Source: JBDTMT01 sp033764095 (GTDB lineage Bacteria; Desulfobacterota; Binatia; HRBIN30; CADEER01). From it: a stretch of 15,608 bases of DNA. Position 1 is the stretch's first letter, and each line of letters opens with the position of its first letter. The notes under the pieces are model-generated. The model saw only the letters and a list, made by a program, of their open reading frames with translations. It ran no database searches and was not told the origin of the DNA. The stretch covers positions 1 through 15,608 of the forward strand of contig JANRJF010000375.1 in NCBI GenBank assembly GCA_033764095.1. Direction: 5' to 3'. This document shows, one piece after another, positions 1 to 6,906 of the stretch. A program made the position numbers and the translations under genes.

Positions 1-300
1 GGCGGCGGCGAGCGGCGCCGTCCAGCCGCCGAGGCGGCGGCGCGCCACCCGGCCAGGCTGAGCGGGCGGCGCCGCTGCCGCGCCGCGCACGCGCGCGAGC
101 AGCTTCGCCTTGAGCTCGGGCGGCGCCGCCGCGGGTGCCTCCAGCGCCATCAGTCCGACCAGCTCGCGCCACTCGCGCAGCTCGCGCGCCAGCTCGGCGT
201 CGCCCGCCACGGCCGTCTCGACCACGGCGCGCTCGTCGGCGTCGAGCGCGTCGAGCGCATAGAGCGGCAGGTCGTCGCGGATCTCGTCGCGGCTCTTCAT
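1..300 (-). CDS. Anti-sigma factor, RskA-like, zinc-free (C-terminal part beyond window edge)
   Basis: The first 100 residues of a likely membrane anti-sigma factor are visible; the gene continues past position 1. It would bind and inhibit the sigma factor encoded just upstream. The ATG at 300-298 overlaps the sigma stop codon in an ATGA, so the two are probably translationally coupled. Residues 9-50 form the helical anti-sigma domain, with the typical LPLYALDALDADERAVVE stretch; the zinc motif HxxxCxxC of ZAS proteins is absent, as in the RskA type. An Ala/Pro-rich linker (about 72-82) and a basic RVARRR patch (84-89) precede a hydrophobic stretch starting near residue 91, probably a membrane segment. 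The N-terminal domain resembles that of the cupin anti-sigma protein at 916-1503, which supports duplication of the sigma/anti-sigma pair. The function of the missing C-terminal domain cannot be judged. Confidence 0.85.
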   Translation of the reverse strand, partial: MKSRDEIRDDLPLYALDALDADERAVVETAVAGDAELARELREWRELVGLMALEAPAAAPPELKAKLLARVRGAAAAPPAQPGRVARRRLGGWTAPLAAA

Positions 301-869
301 GGCGTCGTCAGCAGCGGGGCGAGGGCGCGGCGCAACACGCCCATGGCCTGGCGGATACGGGTCTTCACCGTCCCCAACGGTTCCTGCAACCGCTCGGCGA
401 TCTGCGCGTGCGACAGCCCCTCGTAGTAGGCCAGCGACAAGGCGTCGCGCTGGTCGGTGGAGAGCTGCGCCATCGCCGCGCGCACCAGGCCGCGGCGCTG
501 CACCAGCTCGGCGTCCTCCTCGGGTCGGCGCACCTCGCTCACGTCGGTCGGATCCTCGACCAGCAGCCGCTTGCGCGCGGCGCGGGCGCGCACCCGGTCG
601 ATGGCGCGGCTGCGGGCGATGGTGAGCAGCCAGTTCTGCAGCGAGCCCTGCGAGCCATCGAATCGATCCGCCTGCTGCCAGAGCTGCCAGAACGTGTCGA
701 GACTGATCTCCTCGGCCGCGCCGGCGTCGCCGGTGATGCGCAGCGCCAGCGCGTAGACCACCCGACCGTAGCGGTCGTGCAGCTGCGCCAATGCCTGCTC
801 CTCCTTGCGGCGCAGGGCGGCGACGACTTCGGCGGTCTCGGGCACGTCGTGGGCTACCGCTCGTGACAT
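297..869 (-). CDS. ECF-family RNA polymerase sigma factor (SigK/RskA-associated type)
   Basis: A 190-residue sigma-70 factor with only regions 2 and 4, the layout and size of ECF sigma factors. Region 2 spans about residues 25-95 (LHDRYGRVVYALALRITGD, then WLLTIARSRAIDRVRARA, the region 2.3/2.4 part that melts and reads the -10 element). Region 4 spans about 130-185, with the helix-turn-helix LSHAQIAERLQEPLGTVKTR that reads the -35 element. The ATG at 869 has only a weak AGG upstream. The stop overlaps the start of the following anti-sigma gene, the usual partner arrangement. It lies 46 bases downstream of the cupin anti-sigma gene, so both sigma/anti-sigma pairs may share one transcript. It is clearly similar to the sigma factor at 1506-2108, especially in region 4, so the two are paralogues. 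Its target promoters are not known from the sequence. Confidence 0.93.
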   Translation of the reverse strand: MSRAVAHDVPETAEVVAALRRKEEQALAQLHDRYGRVVYALALRITGDAGAAEEISLDTFWQLWQQADRFDGSQGSLQNWLLTIARSRAIDRVRARAARKRLLVEDPTDVSEVRRPEEDAELVQRRGLVRAAMAQLSTDQRDALSLAYYEGLSHAQIAERLQEPLGTVKTRIRQAMGVLRRALAPLLTTP

Positions 870-915
870 GCCTGATACGCGGGGGCGCGCGGATCGGATG
901 GCGGCCGCGCCGTGG

Positions 916-1503
916 TCAGTCGATGAACTCGTTGTCTCCGGCGGTGACGATGAACACGCAGCCGCTCGGACTGTAGACGCGGTGGTGCACCGAGGCGTCC
1001 TCGGCGCTGCAGTAGTCGCCCGGATGCATCAGCACGCCGTTGACCATCAGGTCGCCCTCCAACAGCGCCACCTCCTCCAACTGGGCATGGCGATGCTTCG
1101 GGTATTCGGCGCCCGGCGCGATGCGGATCAGGCGCGTCCGCCGGCCGGTCACCGCGTCCTCGCGCAGCAGCTTGAACTCGACGCCGGGCAGCGGGCTCGG
1201 CTGCCAGGCGATCTGCGAGCCGAACACGACGCGCACGCCGTCCTGCTCGACCACGCCGGACGCGGCCTCGCCGGCGACCCGCGCCAGCACGCGCGCGCGC
1301 GCCGCCGGCGACGGTGCCTGCGGCGCCGCCGCGTAGGCCAGGTGGTCGGCGATGGCGCGATGTTCGGCCAGCGCGGCGACGTAGCGCGCCTCGCCGGCGG
1401 CCAGCCGGGCCTCGACCACGGCCACCTCCTCGGGCGCCAACGCGCCGAGGGTGTAGAGCGCGACGCGCTCGTGCACCTGCTCCAGGGTTTCGTCGGTGGT
1501 CAC
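916..1503 (-). CDS. ChrR-like cupin anti-sigma factor
   Basis: A protein of about 195 residues combining an N-terminal anti-sigma helical domain (LYTLGALAPEEVAVVEARL) with a C-terminal cupin. The cupin shows H-R-H followed four residues later by E, and then a His 30 residues after that Glu. This is the same spacing as the ChrR zinc ligands of Rhodobacter (His141, His143, Glu147, His177). Unlike ChrR, the N-terminal domain has no HxxxCxxC zinc motif. ChrR releases its sigma factor in response to singlet oxygen; here the signal is unknown but probably oxidative or metal-related. Start choice: the GTG at 1503 sits 9 bases after AAGGA (1517-1513). A GTG at 1509, making a GTGA overlap with the sigma stop, is the alternative and adds two residues. 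Either way it is translated directly after its sigma factor. It ends in FID. Confidence 0.88.
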   Translation of the reverse strand: MTTDETLEQVHERVALYTLGALAPEEVAVVEARLAAGEARYVAALAEHRAIADHLAYAAAPQAPSPAARARVLARVAGEAASGVVEQDGVRVVFGSQIAWQPSPLPGVEFKLLREDAVTGRRTRLIRIAPGAEYPKHRHAQLEEVALLEGDLMVNGVLMHPGDYCSAEDASVHHRVYSPSGCVFIVTAGDNEFID

Positions 1504-1505
1504 GG

Positions 1506-2108
1506 TCACTCTTCCTTCAGGGCCGGCAGCGGCGCATTCAACGGCGCGAGCAGCGTACGCAGCTGCAGCATGGCGGAACGGATGCGGGTTTTCACGGTGC
1601 CGAGCGGCTGGTCCAGGCGCGCGGCGATCTCGCTGTGGCTGAGGCCGCCGAAATAGGCGAGCTCGATCAACTGGCGCAGCTCCTCGCTCAGTTGCGCCAG
1701 CGCGCTCTGCACGAAGCGATGGCGCTCGGCGGCGACGCTCATCGCCTCCGGGCCAGGGCAGTCGCTCGACAGCTCGCCAGCGGCCTCCAGCGGCTCGCTG
1801 GCGCGATCGCGGCCGCGGGCGCGGCGGGCGTCGATGGCGCGGCTGCGCGTCATGGTCAGCAGCCACGCCGACGGGCTGCCGCGCGACGGGTCGAAGCCGG
1901 CGGCCTGCCGCCAGAGCTGCGCGTAGACCTCGACCATGACGTCCTCGGCCGCGGTCGGCTCGGCGAGGATGCGCAGCGCCAGGCCGTAGACCATCTGACA
2001 GGTCTGATCGTACAGGTCGGCCATCGCCGCCTGGTCGCCCGCCGCGATGCGGCGCACCAGAACCTCGCGACTCGATTCGAATCGAAAGAGATCCTGGCGC
2101 GTGGACAT
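1506..2108 (-). CDS. ECF-family RNA polymerase sigma factor paired with cupin anti-sigma
   Basis: A 200-residue two-domain sigma factor. Region 2 lies at about residues 28-105 (LYDQTCQMVYGLALRILAE, WLLTMTRSRAIDARRARG) and region 4 at about 140-190, with the helix-turn-helix LSHSEIAARLDQPLGTVKTR. A longer open frame extends upstream to 2288, but the ATG at 2108 begins a normal ECF N terminus, while the extra 60 residues would come from REP-like palindromic DNA, so they are rejected. The gene is followed with overlap or a few bases' spacing by the ChrR-like anti-sigma gene, which marks that protein as its regulator. The linker between regions 2 and 4 is longer than in the neighbouring paralogue and is rich in Glu, Ser and Pro. 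Autoregulation is common in such pairs, but I see no convincing ECF promoter in the 193 bases upstream. Confidence 0.93.
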   Translation of the reverse strand: MSTRQDLFRFESSREVLVRRIAAGDQAAMADLYDQTCQMVYGLALRILAEPTAAEDVMVEVYAQLWRQAAGFDPSRGSPSAWLLTMTRSRAIDARRARGRDRASEPLEAAGELSSDCPGPEAMSVAAERHRFVQSALAQLSEELRQLIELAYFGGLSHSEIAARLDQPLGTVKTRIRSAMLQLRTLLAPLNAPLPALKEE

Positions 2109-2168
2109 GGAGATTACCCGTTTTGGTAGCACCGCGCCGCTTGACCCGGCAACCGAGGATCGCTGAGG

Positions 2169-2182
2169 CAGGCTCACGCCTG
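2169..2182. repeat. Small palindrome, CAGGC stem
   Basis: CAGGC and GCCTG flank a four-base TCAC loop. It lies between the HupE-like gene and the sigma gene, in the same gap as a larger palindrome at 2225-2284. Together they make the 193-base gap rich in dyad symmetry, as expected for REP-type dispersed repeats. No other copy is visible in the window. Confidence 0.45.
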
Positions 2183-2224
2183 TCCTACGCTCGGGAGCCC
2201 GCAAATGGATGTTCGAACGTGCCG

Positions 2225-2284
2225 GTAGCGCGGCCCTCCGCGGCCGCATCCGGCAATGCCGGCGGGCACGGAGGCCCGCGCTAC
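2225..2284. repeat. REP-like imperfect palindrome (16-base arms, possible terminator)
   Basis: The arms GTAGCGCGGCCCTCCG (2225-2240) and CGGAGGCCCGCGCTAC (2269-2284) are complementary at 15 of 16 positions. A second small hairpin, CCGGC-AAT-GCCGG (2250-2262), sits inside the loop. The element starts 18 bases after the stop of the HupE-like gene in transcript order. It could end that transcript or separate it from the sigma operon, although no T-run follows. The arm sequence looks like the dispersed intergenic palindromes common in large GC-rich environmental genomes; this family link is from memory and was not searched. Confidence 0.7.
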
Positions 2285-2301
2285 TCACCTCAGGCGCGTC
2301 C

Positions 2302-3414
2302 CTACAGCGACAGGTCGAACGCCCGTTGCAGCATCCAGACCGTCGCCACGGCGGCGATCAGCCAGGAACCGGCGACCAGGGTGAGGCGCTGGTAGAACCA
2401 CGACCGGCGGGCGAGGAAGGCGAGCGGCACGAACGCCGCGACGACGGCCAACTGTCCGGTCTCGACCCCGGCGTTGAACCCGAGCAGGGCGCTGAGCAGC
2501 GAGCCGACCTGCACCTCCGGCGCGGCGAGGACGCTGGCGAAGCCGAAGCCGTGCAGCAGGCCGAAGCCGAAGCCGACCAGCCAGCGGCCGTCGCGGAAGA
2601 TCGGATAGGCGTTGTTGAGCGCCGCCAGCACCACCGAGGCGGCGATGCCGGTCTCGATCCAGCGCGCCGGCGCGTGCACGGCGCCGACCGCGGCGAGGCT
2701 GAGCGTGATCGAGTGCGCCAGGGTGAAGGCGGTGACGACCTTGACCGTGGCGGCAAGCGCCGGCCGCAGGCCGACCGGATGCCAGCCGCGCGCGTCACGC
2801 CGCAGCACCGCCGGCAGCAGCAGGGCCAGCAGGAAGAGGAGGTGATCGGTGCCGCTCCAGATGTGCCAGACGCCGCTCCGCCAGAACTCGCGCACGCTCT
2901 GCCAGCCGCCGCCGGCGCCGAGCTCGATGCGCTGCGTCGGTTGGTCGGCGCTGAAGAGCAATACCCGGGTACCGCCCGCTTCCACCACGCGCAGCAGGCC
3001 GCGGTGCTGCGCGTCGAAGTCGAAGAACAACCCGTAGCGCAGCGCCAGCTGGCGCGGCGCCGCGGCACAGGCGAAGGCGTAGTCGAGCACCGCGTAGGCG
3101 CCGTCGGTATGGTGGTCGATGCGGAGCGTCGCGCCGCCCGGCGTGCAGGCAGCGCCGTCGGCGTCGACCTGCAGGCGCGACTGCGCATATGCGGCGATGG
3201 CGTCCTGACGTTCCCGCACCTCGCCCCAGGTGATCGCCCCGTCCTGGTCGGCGTCGAGGCCGATGGCCTGCTCCAGGTCGCGCAGGGCGATGTCCCAGCG
3301 CACGTCCAGGCCGGCGTGGCCGGGCCGCACGCTCAGGTAGCTGTCGCTCGGCTTGTGCGCGCGCGCCGGCACGGCGCACAGCAGCAGGCCGACGACGATC
3401 AGCGCGCGGCTCAT
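2302..3414 (-). CDS. HupE/UreJ-family membrane protein with periplasmic EF-hand loop
   Basis: A protein of 370 residues. A signal peptide (cleavage near residue 19, PARA/HKPSD) leads into a secreted domain of about 160 residues, then a multi-helix membrane domain from about residue 183. The domain begins with HIWSGTDHLLFLLALLLP (H184, D190, H191) and also contains a later GLLHGFGFA motif; these are hallmarks of the HupE/UreJ_2 family, relatives of nickel/cobalt permeases. The metal is not shown by the sequence. The soluble domain has a textbook EF-hand loop at residues 54-65 (DADQDGAITWGE: Asp at 1, 3 and 5, Gly at 6, Glu at 12), suggesting calcium binding. The ATG overlaps the TGA of the TPR gene upstream (ATGA), so the two proteins are probably made together and may act together. 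A longer open frame reaching back to 4548 is only a shadow of the TPR gene. Confidence 0.9.
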   Translation of the reverse strand: MSRALIVVGLLLCAVPARAHKPSDSYLSVRPGHAGLDVRWDIALRDLEQAIGLDADQDGAITWGEVRERQDAIAAYAQSRLQVDADGAACTPGGATLRIDHHTDGAYAVLDYAFACAAAPRQLALRYGLFFDFDAQHRGLLRVVEAGGTRVLLFSADQPTQRIELGAGGGWQSVREFWRSGVWHIWSGTDHLLFLLALLLPAVLRRDARGWHPVGLRPALAATVKVVTAFTLAHSITLSLAAVGAVHAPARWIETGIAASVVLAALNNAYPIFRDGRWLVGFGFGLLHGFGFASVLAAPEVQVGSLLSALLGFNAGVETGQLAVVAAFVPLAFLARRSWFYQRLTLVAGSWLIAAVATVWMLQRAFDLSL

Positions 3415-4595
3415 CGCGGCCGCTCGTCGAGCCCGGCGGCGACGCGGCGCAGGGTCGCGTCCTCGGTGTGGTGCTCGCGCAGGAAGGCGAGTACCGGCGC
3501 GGCGACGGCCGGATCGCCGGCGGCCTGCGCCGCCTCCAGCAGCAGGCGCGCGTCCCAGGCCTCGCGCTGCACCGCCCAGTTGTCGCGCGCCAGCCCCAGT
3601 GCCGCGCGCGTGTCGCCGAGCAGCAGCGCAAAGCGCGCCTCTTCGCGGCGGTGCACGCGGTCGCCGCGCTGCCGTGCCGCGGCGAAGCGCTCGCGCAGCA
3701 TCTGCACGTGCGCGGCGGCCTCCGGCGCGTGCAGACGCGCTTCGGCGATCGCCAGGCGCAGCAGCAGCCCGTCCGACTGCGTCGCGCCGGCGAGCAGCGC
3801 GCGCACCGCGTCCGGGCGGTCCTGGTCGAGCAGGAAGTCGGCGTAGGCGCCGCGCAGGTAGTCGTCCGACTGCCCGAGCGCCAGCGCCGCCTGGAAATGC
3901 ACCTCGGCCTGCACCGCGTCGCCCAATCGCACCGCCATCTCCGCCAGCGCGGTCAGCCCCCAGATCCGCGTCGCCGGATCGGCCTCCGGCGCGCGCTGCA
4001 GCGCGCGCGCCAGCGCCGCGTAGCTGGCGGCGCCGTTGCCGGTCAGGCTGTCGACGCCGCTGATGCAGATGACGCCGACCAACGGACTCGCCACCTGCAG
4101 CACCTGCAGGCAGCTGGCGCGCGCCGCGGCGTAGTCGCCGCGCACCTGCTGCACCACCGCCTGCGTCAGCCAGGCCTGTGCATTGGTCGGGTCGGCGCGC
4201 AGCGCGGCGGCGAGGTCGTCGAGCGCGGCGGCGAAGTCGTGGTCGTGCTGGCGGATGGTGGCGCGCAGGACGAGCACCGGCAGCGGCGCCGCACGCTCGT
4301 GCCACCACGGCGCCAGCACCCCCTGTGCATATCCATAGAAGCGTGGATCGGCGGTGGCGCGCCCGCTCCGGATATACAGCCAGGCGAGCTGTGCGGCGCG
4401 GTCGAGATCGTCGGGTCGCGCCGCCAGCTCGGCGCGCAGCTCGCGCTGGCGGCGCGCCGATGCATCGAGCGGCGCCAGTGGCAGGCGCTCGAGCACCGCC
4501 GCGTCGTCGCCCGGCACGTACGGTTCGGCGCGCCCCGGCGCGGCACACAGCAGCACGACCAGCGCGGCGGCGGCGTGGATCGCGCAGCGTCGCAT
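3411..4595 (-). CDS. Secreted tetratricopeptide-repeat protein
   Basis: A protein of 394 residues with an N-terminal signal peptide (cleavage near residue 23, GRA/EPYVPGDD), so it acts in the periplasm. The rest is alpha-helical repeat sequence. TPR-like units are recognisable, for example AALDDLAAALRADPTNAQAW (about 125-145) and later AEMAVRLGDAVQAEVHFQAALALG. TPR proteins are binding scaffolds; the partner is not given by the sequence, but the ATGA overlap with the HupE/UreJ-like gene makes that membrane protein the best candidate. The gene diverges from a lipoprotein/DUF4331 pair across 239 bases. From memory, DUF4331, TPR and HupE genes recur together in other genomes, which would make these four genes one functional unit; this was not checked. 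The cysteine in the signal peptide (LLCAAP) does not fit a lipobox. Confidence 0.87.
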   Translation of the reverse strand: MRRCAIHAAAALVVLLCAAPGRAEPYVPGDDAAVLERLPLAPLDASARRQRELRAELAARPDDLDRAAQLAWLYIRSGRATADPRFYGYAQGVLAPWWHERAAPLPVLVLRATIRQHDHDFAAALDDLAAALRADPTNAQAWLTQAVVQQVRGDYAAARASCLQVLQVASPLVGVICISGVDSLTGNGAASYAALARALQRAPEADPATRIWGLTALAEMAVRLGDAVQAEVHFQAALALGQSDDYLRGAYADFLLDQDRPDAVRALLAGATQSDGLLLRLAIAEARLHAPEAAAHVQMLRERFAAARQRGDRVHRREEARFALLLGDTRAALGLARDNWAVQREAWDARLLLEAAQAAGDPAVAAPVLAFLREHHTEDATLRRVAAGLDERPR

Positions 4596-4834
4596 CGTCC
4601 GCTTCTACGCCGCAGCACGCGAAATGGATTCATCACGCGTCACCCCAATCCGGCGCCGCCGATGCCACGTATGTCGAGCAACAACACAGAGCCACCTCGG
4701 CGGCTCGATCGGCGTGCAGGCGCGCGGCGGCACTCCGCCTTGCAGGGGCGAGGCTCGCCGCGCCGACCGATCGAGCGTGGAGGCGGCGGGCCGGGGCCCG
4801 CCGCTCGCAAGGGGGCAAGGAGGAGAGACCCGAG
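4596..4834. promoter_or_regulatory. Divergent intergenic region with a long interrupted inverted repeat
   Basis: This gap lies between the TPR gene (leftward) and the lipoprotein gene (rightward), so promoters for both must lie here; I cannot assign clear -35 or -10 boxes. It contains inverted arms GCTCGATCGG (4703-4712) and CCGATCGAGC (4767-4776), with a smaller GGCGG/CCGCC hairpin inside. The structure could be a dispersed palindromic element or an operator. A good Shine-Dalgarno, AAGGAGG at 4817-4823, belongs to the lipoprotein gene. Confidence 0.5.
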
Positions 4835-5278
4835 ATGACCCGGATGCACTCGACACCCATGGGCCGGCGCGCGCGCTGGAGCCACTGGGCGGTCGTGCTG
4901 GCGCTGCCGATGACGCTCGCAGTGGTCGGCTGCGGCGACGACGGCGACGGCGGAATGAAGGCCGCCACGCCGACCGCGACGCGTCCGCCGGCGACCGCGA
5001 CTGCGACGTCCCCGCCGGCGACCGCGACGCCGGCACCGCCATCGCCGACCCCGACGATGAACGCCGACGCCGCCGCCGCCTGTCAGAAGCTGGCGCGCTG
5101 CGGCCAGTGTTTCAGCGATTCGACCGGCAACTGCATCACCAGCGCGGCGTGTGCGGCGCGGCTGTCGGCCGACGTCGCGCGCTGCATCAACGCGGGCAGC
5201 GCCTGCAGCCCCGACATGCTCGGCGACTGCGTCTTCCTTGGCTGCGACGGCCGCGACGCATCGGGGGAATGCCAATGA
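4835..5278 (+). CDS. Cysteine-rich lipoprotein with Thr/Pro linker
   Basis: A 147-residue protein of unknown function. After a basic N terminus and hydrophobic stretch (about 18-32) comes the lipobox-like VVGC, giving lipidated Cys33 followed by an acidic GDDGDGG; it should be a lipoprotein. Residues about 43-75 are a low-complexity linker of Thr, Ala and Pro. Residues 83-147 hold ten cysteines in 65 residues, beginning CQKLARCGQC, which suggests a small disulfide-held or metal-binding domain on a flexible stalk. I do not recognise the family. The ATG at 4835 is chosen because AAGGAGG (4817-4823) precedes it; ATGs at 4844 and 4859 would be too far from that site. The gene is 62 bases upstream of the DUF4331 gene in the same direction, so the two are probably one operon. 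The longer frame upstream is non-coding. Confidence 0.82.
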   Translation: MTRMHSTPMGRRARWSHWAVVLALPMTLAVVGCGDDGDGGMKAATPTATRPPATATATSPPATATPAPPSPTPTMNADAAAACQKLARCGQCFSDSTGNCITSAACAARLSADVARCINAGSACSPDMLGDCVFLGCDGRDASGECQ

Positions 5279-5340
5279 GCGCCCGCCGCCGTCCCGCACG
5301 TTCGATCCGCTCGTTCACCTCAAGCAAAGGAGCTCGTTTC

Positions 5341-6852
5341 ATGACCACGCCGTTCACACGGCTCGCCGCCGCCGCGCTCGGGCTGGCCGCGCTGGCGCTG
5401 CCGCCGGCGGCGCTCGCGTCGAGCCATCGCGAAGCGCTCGCCATTCTCAGCGACCCGTGCGTCGACAACACCGACCTCTACGCCTGGGTGGCCCCCGGCT
5501 CGCACGACAAGCTCTACCTGATCGCCGGCTACAACGGCCTGCACGAGCCCGGCCAGGGCAACCAGCAGACCCGCCTGTGCGAGAACGTCCTGTACGAGTT
5601 CCACATCGCGCGCGGCACCGGCGTGCTGAACGACGCGGTGACCTATCAGATCCAGTTCTTCTCGACCCCGCCGGCGCCACCCGATCCCGACACGCCGCTC
5701 GGCGGCGACGAGCTGCTCATCCAGCTCGGCGGCGTCGTGCAGACGTACAGCGTCACCAAGGTCGAGAACGGCGTCTCCACCGTCATCGGCAGCAACCTGC
5801 CGGTGACGCCGCCCAACGTCGGCCCGCACACCGACCGCCTGGTCTACGGCCTCGGCGACTTCAAGCCGTACGACGCCAACGATCCCGCCAGCCACGAGAT
5901 CGGCCTCTACGACGACGCCTTCGCCGCCTCGTACATCAGCGAGCTCGGCACCAACGGCTCCGAGGGGCGCGCCTGGATGGGCACGCGCGACGACGGCTTC
6001 TACCTCGACGAGAAGGGCATCTTCGACATCCTCAACCTGGCCAACCTGCCAGGCGGGCGGCGGTCGGCCGGCGAGGACGTCTTCGCCGGCTTCAATCTGA
6101 ACGTGCTGGCGCTGGAGATCCCGATCACCAAGGTCACCGGCACCGGCGAAGCGCCGGCGCACAACGGCACGCCGGGCGACGACACGCTGCTCGGCGTGTG
6201 GACCTCGGCCAGCCGCCGCCGCGATCGCCGCTACGAGGCGAACGGCGACGTGACCGAGTGCGGTCCCTGGGTGCAGGTCGGCCGCGAGGGCCTGCCGCTG
6301 GTCAACGCCGGCCTGATCGGCGTCATCGACCAGTCGAAGTTCCTGCGCACCACGCCGCGCACCGACGTGGAGAACTTCGCCACCTATTTCCTCAACCCGG
6401 TGCTGGTGCGCGACGTCGAGGCGCTCGGCATCTACCGCGCGCTCGGCGTGCCCGAGGCGACGGTGGAGACGCTGAAGAGCAACCGCGTCGACATCCTGCA
6501 GACGATCAACCTCGACAGGATTCCATGCGTGCCGAGCGACCCGGAGGACCCGGCGTCGTGCCAGGTGGTCCACCATGTGCCGATCGAGCCGGGCAAGACC
6601 GGCGACGTGCTGCGCCTCGACATCGCCACCGACTCCGGCTTCCCGAATGGCCGCTCGCTGCAGGGCGGCGCGATGCCGAATCGCGAGCAGGCGGACGTCA
6701 GCGACGTGCTGATCGGCCTGATCGTCGCCGGCGCGCCCGGAGCGGTCGGCGACAGCGTGAACGGCAACGACAAGGACTACCTGAACGAGTTCCCGTTCCT
6801 CGCCGCCCCGCACCAGGGACTGAACGAGGGCCACGGCGCCCCCGCCCCGTGA
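5341..6852 (+). CDS. Secreted DUF4331-domain protein
   Basis: A protein of 503 residues. The signal peptide is clear (cleavage near residue 26, AALA/SSHREA). The mature protein starts with the family signature: SSHREA, then DPCVDNTDLYAWV (38-50), and later LNVLALEIPITKV and FPNGRSLQGG...DVSDVLIG near the C terminus. DUF4331 proteins are secreted and have no established function. Several cysteines, including Cys40 and the pair in IPCVPSDPEDPASCQ, could form disulfides outside the cytoplasm. The ATG at 5341 has AAAGGAG (5326-5332) eight bases upstream, which fixes the start; the longer frame back to 4354 is spurious. It follows the Cys-rich lipoprotein gene and diverges from TPR and HupE-like genes, and a strong hairpin directly follows its stop. 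Ligand or enzymatic activity cannot be inferred. Confidence 0.92.
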   Translation: MTTPFTRLAAAALGLAALALPPAALASSHREALAILSDPCVDNTDLYAWVAPGSHDKLYLIAGYNGLHEPGQGNQQTRLCENVLYEFHIARGTGVLNDAVTYQIQFFSTPPAPPDPDTPLGGDELLIQLGGVVQTYSVTKVENGVSTVIGSNLPVTPPNVGPHTDRLVYGLGDFKPYDANDPASHEIGLYDDAFAASYISELGTNGSEGRAWMGTRDDGFYLDEKGIFDILNLANLPGGRRSAGEDVFAGFNLNVLALEIPITKVTGTGEAPAHNGTPGDDTLLGVWTSASRRRDRRYEANGDVTECGPWVQVGREGLPLVNAGLIGVIDQSKFLRTTPRTDVENFATYFLNPVLVRDVEALGIYRALGVPEATVETLKSNRVDILQTINLDRIPCVPSDPEDPASCQVVHHVPIEPGKTGDVLRLDIATDSGFPNGRSLQGGAMPNREQADVSDVLIGLIVAGAPGAVGDSVNGNDKDYLNEFPFLAAPHQGLNEGHGAPAP

Positions 6853-6860
6853 TCGCAAAC

Positions 6861-6887
6861 GCCGGGCGGAGCTTCGCTCCGCCCGGC
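6861..6887 (+). terminator. Strong hairpin after the DUF4331 gene
   Basis: A perfect 12-base stem, GCCGGGCGGAGC and GCTCCGCCCGGC, with a TTC loop starts nine bases after the stop codon. The following bases (TTCCCC) are only weakly T-rich, so it is a plausible but not classical intrinsic terminator. Confidence 0.75.
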
Positions 6888-6906
6888 TTCCCCGTGTCGA
6901 AGGAAA

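Noticed and set aside
2209..3846. Long plus-strand open frame opposite the HupE-like and TPR genes
   Set aside because: Arg/Gln/Gly/Asp-rich shadow sequence that crosses the overlap of two well-supported minus-strand genes.
4596..4834. Extended upstream coding frames for the lipoprotein and DUF4331 genes
   Set aside because: These frames run antisense through the TPR gene and lack coding features; ribosome sites at 4817 and 5326 fix the true starts.
5320..6858. A 512-codon minus-strand frame opposite the DUF4331 gene
   Set aside because: The plus strand has a ribosome site, signal peptide and DUF4331 signature; the antisense frame shows no domain.
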